Positions 30,096 to 33,932 of a stretch of DNA of 33,932 nucleotides are shown one piece after another. The notes below the pieces were generated by a model that searched no databases, was not told where the DNA came from, and saw only the letters and a program-made list of their open reading frames with translations. The DNA is taken from IMG/VR virus record IMGVR_UViG_3300046028_008740, positions 1 to 33,932 of that record. One strand, given 5' to 3'. Source of the DNA: a virus. Position numbers and translations under genes: made by a program. Each line of letters opens with the position of its first letter. Within the stretch, counting starts at the first letter, position 1.

Positions 30096-30120
30096 GCCGG
30101 GGGCTTCATACACCCCCGGC
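30096..30120 (+). promoter_or_regulatory. GC hairpin upstream of csrA homologue
   Basis: The arms gccggggg (30096-30103) and cccccggc (30113-30120) pair perfectly around cttcataca. No T-run follows, and the AAGGAGG of the next gene starts 14 bases later. It may be a partial terminator or a leader structure controlling the CsrA homologue. Confidence 0.55.
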
Positions 30121-30147
30121 AATCACATCATCAAGGAGGTTGCAACG

Positions 30148-30378
30148 ATGCTCGTATTTTCAAGACACAAGGATGAATTCATTGACCTGTTTATTGACGG
30201 GGTCAAAATTGCGGAAATTTTGATTTCCGAAATCCGTGGCGATAAGGTCCGGATCGGTATTCAGGCTCCAAGAAATGTTGAAATCCATCGTCGCGAAGTT
30301 GCGGTGAAAGCTCAGCCGGATGCGATGCGGCAATTTAGCCAATTCGCGATCGAACAACCAACGTTAGAAAGTGCGTGA
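30148..30378 (+). CDS. csrA: CsrA/RsmA-like RNA-binding regulator
   Basis: The product has 76 residues. MLVFSRHKDEFIDLF, then EIRGDKVRIGIQAP and VEIHRREV match CsrA along its whole length; the RNA-contacting Arg equivalent to R44 of E. coli is R48 in IHRRE. The C-terminal 20 residues are phage specific. CsrA dimers bind GGA in hairpin loops or ribosome binding sites and block or stabilise messages. The ribosome binding site of this gene, AAGGAGG, itself contains the A-N-GGA target, so autoregulation is possible. It may retune host or phage translation early in infection. Confidence 0.9.
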   Translation: MLVFSRHKDEFIDLFIDGVKIAEILISEIRGDKVRIGIQAPRNVEIHRREVAVKAQPDAMRQFSQFAIEQPTLESA

Positions 30379-30381
30379 TTT

Positions 30382-30615
30382 ATGGCGGTACGAACTCACT
30401 CTGATAAGCGCCGGGCGCTTATGGATAAATTATTGACGAAAATCAAACTGATGCGAGCGGCTCAAAAGGCCAGTTTTGCAAGCAAATCATCGGGATTGCT
30501 TCATGAATCCAAAGCTCAGGAACGGGATTGTGATGCGATTTTGCTCGAAATATCCGTGCTGGAACTCTATTCAGGCGATAGCGCTGTGATTCCACCAACC
30601 ATGTTTGGGAGTTGA
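30382..30615 (+). CDS. Small helical unknown protein
   Basis: This is a 77-residue protein, basic N-terminal half (HSDKRRALMDKLLTKIKLM) and acidic C-terminal half (DAILLEISVLELYSGD). It follows the CsrA homologue by 3 bases and is probably made from the same message. A target or antagonist of CsrA would be conceivable but nothing in the sequence shows it. Confidence 0.5.
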   Translation: MAVRTHSDKRRALMDKLLTKIKLMRAAQKASFASKSSGLLHESKAQERDCDAILLEISVLELYSGDSAVIPPTMFGS

Positions 30616-30619
30616 TCGA

Positions 30620-31057
30620 ATGAAATTTCCAGACATGATTGCACATCGAATTTTGAATCACGCAAAACGAGCGAACCTGCAAGGTGCTCCACCGACCGTC
30701 ACCAGCCTTTGTAAAAGTTATGGATACCCAATGACATCTTGGCTCCGGAAAACGGTTGCGGATCTATTGGACGCTGAGGGCGTTCCCCGCAGGCGTTCTC
30801 CGCGTCGAACTGTCAAGGAATCCTTGTCAGTTGGAGCTGAGGAATTTGGCCAGAAATTCGAGTCGTTGTCACAGGTTTCTGTTGATATAAATAAAAACCC
30901 AATTCGTGATAAGATCATAGTCCAGGAATACGATTTCGCGACCATCGCCAACAGAAATTTACAAAGTCCGTGTGACGACATAGATATCTATCTTGTTGCG
31001 CGGGCGAAAGCCGGAAGCGTTCGAGCTTTCGAAATACTCAAAAAAGTTGTAGGTTAA
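30620..31057 (+). CDS. Unknown early protein, possible DNA-binding
   Basis: The product has 145 residues from the ATG at 30620. The N-terminal half (PDMIAHRILNHAKRANLQ, TVTSLCKSYGYPMTSWLRK, VADLLDAEG) may form a winged helix or other helical DNA-binding fold with a basic RRRSPRR stretch; the C-terminal half is acidic and ends with a helix. It ends 3 bases before the replication gene, so a role in replication is possible. Confidence 0.5.
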   Translation: MKFPDMIAHRILNHAKRANLQGAPPTVTSLCKSYGYPMTSWLRKTVADLLDAEGVPRRRSPRRTVKESLSVGAEEFGQKFESLSQVSVDINKNPIRDKIIVQEYDFATIANRNLQSPCDDIDIYLVARAKAGSVRAFEILKKVVG

Positions 31058-31060
31058 CCG

Positions 31061-32014
31061 ATGCGCAAGGCTTTTGTACCTGAATTTTGGATCATCTCCG
31101 ATATTGGTGACGCGGCCTTGCGTACCATCATGGTTTTGGCTTTGCATAAAGATAAGCAAGATCATTGCTATCTGACAAACGAGAAATTGGCAGGCATTTT
31201 AAATAAAGATGCCAGGCGGGTCCGTTCGGATTTATTGAGGGCCGAACAATTAAGTTTGATCCGCCGAAAATACACCGATCGTGGCCAACGATATTTCTTA
31301 CTGTTGATGAACGATTGTACAGAGGACGCAAAACGTCCGGAGGGGACGGAGGACGTCCAGGGGGGCGGACGGAAAACGTCCGGGGGGGCGGACGCTGAGC
31401 GTCCGGGGGGGCGGACGATATGCGTCCTCCCCCCTAACAACCCCCATATAGGAACAACAGTTCTTAACAATCTATCTAAACAACAAACAGAACGCGGGGG
31501 TGACGATGTGAGTGAGTGTCTGTCTGTTTCCAACGCTACGCTGCCTCCAACCGAATTGAAGCAGGAAGCACCACCGGACGTGATCCGAATGGCGACCCAA
31601 TTGCAGCTCGAAAGCTGGATTGGCGAAGTGCAGTTCCAAAACATCCTTTTGAGTGATTGGAGGGTCAAGGAAACGCTGGCTCGGGTGCACAGCAAGGGCG
31701 GGGGCAAGGGTGGCCCATATGCCTGGGGCATTTTCAGGAAATTGCCTGTGGAAAAGCCCAAGCCGGAAACGAACGGTTACAGTGCGGCGGCTGTCAGTCA
31801 TGTTCCGAACCTGCAACCAAAGCCACGGCAGGCCGATGCGCATGAGTTGGTTTTCACGGAAATCAGCAACCGAATTGCCGATGCGAAGTGGTCGATTTCG
31901 GCTAAAAGTCGTTGCCTTGACAAGTTGTTTACACTGGAGCGAGCTGGAAGTGCGGAATCGTATCGATTTAAATTGGAAAAGGTGATTGAGGAGGTTAAAG
32001 ATGACGTCCAGTGA
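31061..32014 (+). CDS. Replication initiator-like protein with winged-helix N-terminus
   Basis: This is a 317-residue protein. The first 90 residues (DAALRTIMVLALHKDKQ, CYLTNEKLAGILNKDARRVRSDL, LSLIRRKYTDRGQ) fit the winged-helix domain of phage replication proteins. A Gly/Arg/Pro-rich low-complexity linker (about 92-130) is encoded by the iteron array at 31322-31429. The C-terminal part is helical with basic and Gly-rich patches (SKGGGKGG). As in lambda gene O, the origin appears to lie inside the gene. The next gene overlaps its end by 14 bases. Confidence 0.72.
   Translation: MRKAFVPEFWIISDIGDAALRTIMVLALHKDKQDHCYLTNEKLAGILNKDARRVRSDLLRAEQLSLIRRKYTDRGQRYFLLLMNDCTEDAKRPEGTEDVQGGGRKTSGGADAERPGGRTICVLPPNNPHIGTTVLNNLSKQQTERGGDDVSECLSVSNATLPPTELKQEAPPDVIRMATQLQLESWIGEVQFQNILLSDWRVKETLARVHSKGGGKGGPYAWGIFRKLPVEKPKPETNGYSAAAVSHVPNLQPKPRQADAHELVFTEISNRIADAKWSISAKSRCLDKLFTLERAGSAESYRFKLEKVIEEVKDDVQ
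31322..31495 (+). repeat. ori: Palindromic iteron array with adjacent AT-rich stretch, probable replication origin
   Basis: The unit cgtccgggggggcggacg occurs exactly at 31377-31394 and 31400-31417, with a one-base variant at 31354-31371 and a degenerate copy at 31334-31348, spaced 20, 23 and 23 bp. Each full unit is itself an inverted repeat (cgtccg/cggacg). An 8-bp inverted repeat gaggacgc (31322-31329) / gcgtcctc (31422-31429) bounds the array. An AT-richer stretch with many A and T steps follows (31435-31495), suited to unwinding. The layout copies the lambda origin. Confidence 0.75.
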
Positions 32015-32714
32015 CATTGCAATGATTGCGATTCGAGAGTGTTTTGAGCATTTTGATATCGATCAAATGCCGTCGAAGGATGAACAGACGCGCTGGCGGC
32101 ACCTGGTGGAACGGTGCAAGTTGACCGTTTCGCAGGTCAGGTCGATCCTTTCCGAAACTGCGGCGGAAAATGAGAGTTTGAGTATGGATAAAATCTTTCC
32201 CGCATTTTCCCGCATCGCTTTTGCCCAATCGGTTGTGATCAAAGAAGAAGAAGCCGACCGGACGGGAAAGCGAGAGTGTGCGTATTGTCGAGATCAAGGA
32301 ATGGCCACATGTTACAACCCTCGCAATCCCAAGCTGCTCGTTTCGGTCGTTTGCATGTGCGATACGGGGGCGGCTCTTTCGGAGCGGCTGAACGGGGCAA
32401 AGAATGCGACTGCCCACCATTCGGCTCGTACCGAGTCCAGCGTTCGCCAGGCTGTGATGCTTTTCCACCAGCACGAAAATGAGCGATTGGAATTGTGGCA
32501 GAAGCGTCACGGTCTGGAAATGGAAGATCGTGACGAATTTTTCCGGATATTCAAACTTCGTTTTCTGGCGAAATTACCAGAACTGTTCAAGCCGGCAAAA
32601 CCGATTGCGTTGAACACCAAGAACGCCCAGGTTGGTGGTTTGCCTGCAAGCGTGAATGAACACGAATTGGCTTTTGCGGCTTATCACAATGGGGATGAAA
32701 GGGGCTGGGAGTGA
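32001..32714 (+). CDS. Zinc-motif protein in helicase-loader position
   Basis: The product has 237 residues from an ATG with GAGGAGG upstream. The N-terminal 80 residues are helical; a Cys cluster (C93, C96, C104, C118, C120) could bind zinc; the rest is helical and basic. It follows the initiator-like gene, where phages such as lambda carry the helicase loader, but no AAA+ motif or P-loop is present. A loader or replication accessory role comes from position only. Confidence 0.6.
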   Translation: MTSSDIAMIAIRECFEHFDIDQMPSKDEQTRWRHLVERCKLTVSQVRSILSETAAENESLSMDKIFPAFSRIAFAQSVVIKEEEADRTGKRECAYCRDQGMATCYNPRNPKLLVSVVCMCDTGAALSERLNGAKNATAHHSARTESSVRQAVMLFHQHENERLELWQKRHGLEMEDRDEFFRIFKLRFLAKLPELFKPAKPIALNTKNAQVGGLPASVNEHELAFAAYHNGDERGWE

Positions 32715-32992
32715 TTAACAAACACGAATGGCTGGTGGTTGTGACGAGGAAGGCTTGCGAGTTGTCTGGACTTTGTCACAGAGACATTCCTTATCGGTTA
32801 TTTCGGGAATCGACTCGTAGCCAAATGATGCCTCCGTACCATGGCCAGGCGGTGATATTGGAAGATGACGGCAAGGTGGTTTGGAGGGTCACATATAGTC
32901 ACGGGCTGGCTAACGACGGTGTGAAGGGTGTGGCTTATGTGGCCGATTGTCAGCGTTACGAACAAGAATGGGAGTTGGCCGATGATCGTTGA
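32711..32992 (+). CDS. Small unknown early protein
   Basis: The product has 93 residues from a GTG that overlaps the preceding stop (GTGA). It contains a strand-rich middle (QAVILEDDGKVVWRVTYSHG) and basic N-terminus with two Cys. No family is recognised. It begins a run of six short genes joined by overlaps of 4 to 20 bases. Confidence 0.55.
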   Translation: MINKHEWLVVVTRKACELSGLCHRDIPYRLFRESTRSQMMPPYHGQAVILEDDGKVVWRVTYSHGLANDGVKGVAYVADCQRYEQEWELADDR

Positions 32993-33179
32993 ATCAAAAG
33001 AGCGGATCGAAAAACAAATGCCGGTTGGATATCAGCGCAAGCCGTTTGGGCGAATTGTGGCGGGGGATATGGTTTGGATGCCGAAATTCAAGGGCTTTCG
33101 TCAGCCAACCGATTTGAACTTTTCGGACAGGGTACGAGACTTTTCTTTTGTGATTGAGTTGAAAGAGGTGGCGGGATGA
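32982..33179 (+). CDS. Small basic unknown protein
   Basis: The product has 65 residues from an ATG that overlaps the end of the previous gene by 11 bases. It is basic and beta-rich (GRIVAGDMVWMPKFKGF, DFSFVIELKEV). No family is recognised. A GGGAG lies 8 bases upstream, supporting this start. Confidence 0.5.
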   Translation: MIVESKERIEKQMPVGYQRKPFGRIVAGDMVWMPKFKGFRQPTDLNFSDRVRDFSFVIELKEVAG

Positions 33180-33415
33180 ACAAGCACAAATGGGACACGA
33201 TTGACGGCGAATCGTGGCGGATTACTTTGGGGAACATCCAAGGCCGGGTGTGGATCTATTCGGGGTTTTACACTGGCTGTATTTGCTTTTTACAGCGAGG
33301 GGATTTCGAAGAACGCATTGGGTACTTTGAGAAGTTGGATGATGCAAAAAAGGCGTGCGAAGAGCGGATTGCAATGGTGATGCCAACGGAGGATCCAGAT
33401 AATGACACCGCTTGA
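33176..33415 (+). CDS. Small unknown protein
   Basis: This is a 79-residue protein overlapping its neighbour by 4 bases (ATGA). GESWRITLGNIQGRVWIYSGFYTG suggests a beta sheet, followed by a helix (KLDDAKKACEERI), as in small KTSC- or DUF-like early phage proteins. Its ending DPDNDTA resembles the ending TDDTA of the next gene. Confidence 0.5.
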   Translation: MNKHKWDTIDGESWRITLGNIQGRVWIYSGFYTGCICFLQRGDFEERIGYFEKLDDAKKACEERIAMVMPTEDPDNDTA

Positions 33416-33659
33416 AAAGATTCTAGAATCCGAGTTTGAGGATCTTCTCACAAGGATTGCGGAGCTTGAGGCGGAACTGGCCAAGCGACCTATTGTTTAC
33501 ATCGCCAAGCTCCCCTTCGGCACTACGTTCATGACTCACGAGGAACCGCAGGTGTTTCTTTCGATCGAGAACGCTAAAAAGTGGTTCTTGACCGTTCCGA
33601 TTTATGACGTCGAGTTCGAGCCTTACAAGGGAGAGGAGCCAACAGATGACACTGCTTGA
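33402..33659 (+). CDS. Small unknown protein with N-terminal coiled coil
   Basis: This is an 85-residue acidic protein. Its first 28 residues form a charged helix (LEKILESEFEDLLTRIAEL), then a beta-rich part (IVYIAKLPFGTTFM). It overlaps the previous gene by 14 bases. The junction with the next gene repeats the previous junction in sequence, which hints at local duplication. Confidence 0.5.
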   Translation: MTPLEKILESEFEDLLTRIAELEAELAKRPIVYIAKLPFGTTFMTHEEPQVFLSIENAKKWFLTVPIYDVEFEPYKGEEPTDDTA

Positions 33660-33714
33660 TTTTATCGCCAGCCTAGAGCTTGGGGAGGACGACGATGGCA
33701 GAGACAACGATTGA
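33646..33714 (+). CDS. Very short possible gene, 22 residues
   Basis: ATG at 33646 with GAGAGGAG upstream opens MTLLDFIASLELGEDDDG and stops at 33714. It resembles the N-terminus of the preceding gene (MTPLEKILESEFEDLL) in start context and style, so it may be a truncated duplicate. Expression is possible but its product may only couple translation to the next gene. Confidence 0.3.
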   Translation: MTLLDFIASLELGEDDDGRDND

Positions 33715-33932
33715 TTTCATGGCGATCATCGCAGCAGATCGTAAAGCCTTAGCCGATAAAGCCAAGGCAATTGCGAAATTTCATGGTCGCAATGTTGTGA
33801 CACGCAACGACCGAAGAGAAGCACAAAAAGCACTGTCCGCAACTTTTCGCGATATGACCGAAGAGGAGTTCGACGAAGACGAGTTTGAGCGAGTCGCGAA
33901 ACTGATTCGGGACGCTATTTTTGACGCTAGAA
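33695..33932 (+). CDS. Unknown early protein (3' cut by window edge)
   Basis: ATG at 33695 has GGGGAGG 8 bases upstream and the frame stays open to the last base, giving at least 79 residues. The visible part is helical and charged: TTIDFMAIIAADRKALADK, then a basic stretch and an acidic one (MTEEEFDEDEFERVAKLI). No family is recognised. Confidence 0.6.
   Translation, partial: MAETTIDFMAIIAADRKALADKAKAIAKFHGRNVVTRNDRREAQKALSATFRDMTEEEFDEDEFERVAKLIRDAIFDAR

Noticed and set aside
31322-31429. A CRISPR array in the regularly spaced GC repeats
   Set aside because: Spacing is only 20-23 bp from unit to unit, the gaps are about 5 bp, and the repeats lie inside a reading frame. Iterons fit better.
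31168-31761. A 197-residue frame on the minus strand within the replication gene
   Set aside because: It is opposite a gene that fits the operon and the product is Ser/Pro/Arg-rich without recognisable domains.
1-33932. An integrated prophage with host flanks
   Set aside because: No host-type gene is seen at either edge, and the tRNA-like attachment site is in the middle with phage genes on both sides.

Overview
The window is almost entirely one temperate siphovirus genome, cut at both edges (large terminase at the left, a small early gene at the right). A bacterial host in the Planctomycetes is a moderate inference. It rests on the N-terminal sequence style of the integrase (short basic start, then a segment containing NSPESRQAYYEL, as in many planctomycete integrases), the phage-borne CsrA, and the papain-like and LamG proteins. 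No host gene is visible. Both flanks of the putative attachment site are phage genes, so the sequence looks like the free or circular phage form rather than an integrated prophage.

Layout. Positions 1-21411 (+) hold the late genes. Head and neck genes come first: TerL, portal, an orphan DNA methyltransferase, Mu F-like head protein, HK97-type prohead protease, major capsid protein, a probable decoration protein, gp6-like connector, a head closure candidate and a gp10-like protein. Two large adhesins follow (tail fibre and LamG-type protein). Next is a cluster of small membrane or secreted proteins with a nuclease of the staphylococcal nuclease family and a papain-like cysteine peptidase, probably the lysis region. 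The tail genes come last: tail completion, tail tube, tail assembly chaperone with a -1 frameshift, tape measure and four distal tail or accessory proteins. The absence of a sheath and the presence of tube, chaperone and tape measure point to a long non-contractile tail.

Positions 21478-27042 (-) hold a leftward block made of three transcription units that can be read from promoters and terminators. Two start from identical 68-bp promoter/operator copies (TTGACT, 16 bp, TATAAT, with a 14-bp palindrome in the spacer). One drives a zinc-motif protein, a PLD-like protein and a frame-broken small-terminase-like gene. The other drives four hypothetical or RHH genes. The third contains the tyrosine integrase. 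Beside the integrase is a tRNA 3'-half (tRNA-Arg-like, anticodon CCG), interpreted as attP.

Positions 27043-27217 are a divergent control region with back-to-back promoters and repeated ATTACGGA boxes, between two small ribbon-helix-helix-type genes. Positions 27218-33932 (+) are early genes: YqaJ-type exonuclease and RecT annealase, CsrA homologue, a replication protein with a palindromic iteron array inside its own gene (probable origin), a zinc-motif protein in the helicase-loader position, and a train of tightly overlapping small unknown genes.

Most interesting points: the duplicated operator-promoter pair, the iteron array with adjacent AT-rich stretch, the papain-like peptidase sitting where an endolysin is expected, the phage CsrA, the tail chaperone slippery site with hairpin, and the hairpin that hides the ribosome binding site of the prohead protease.
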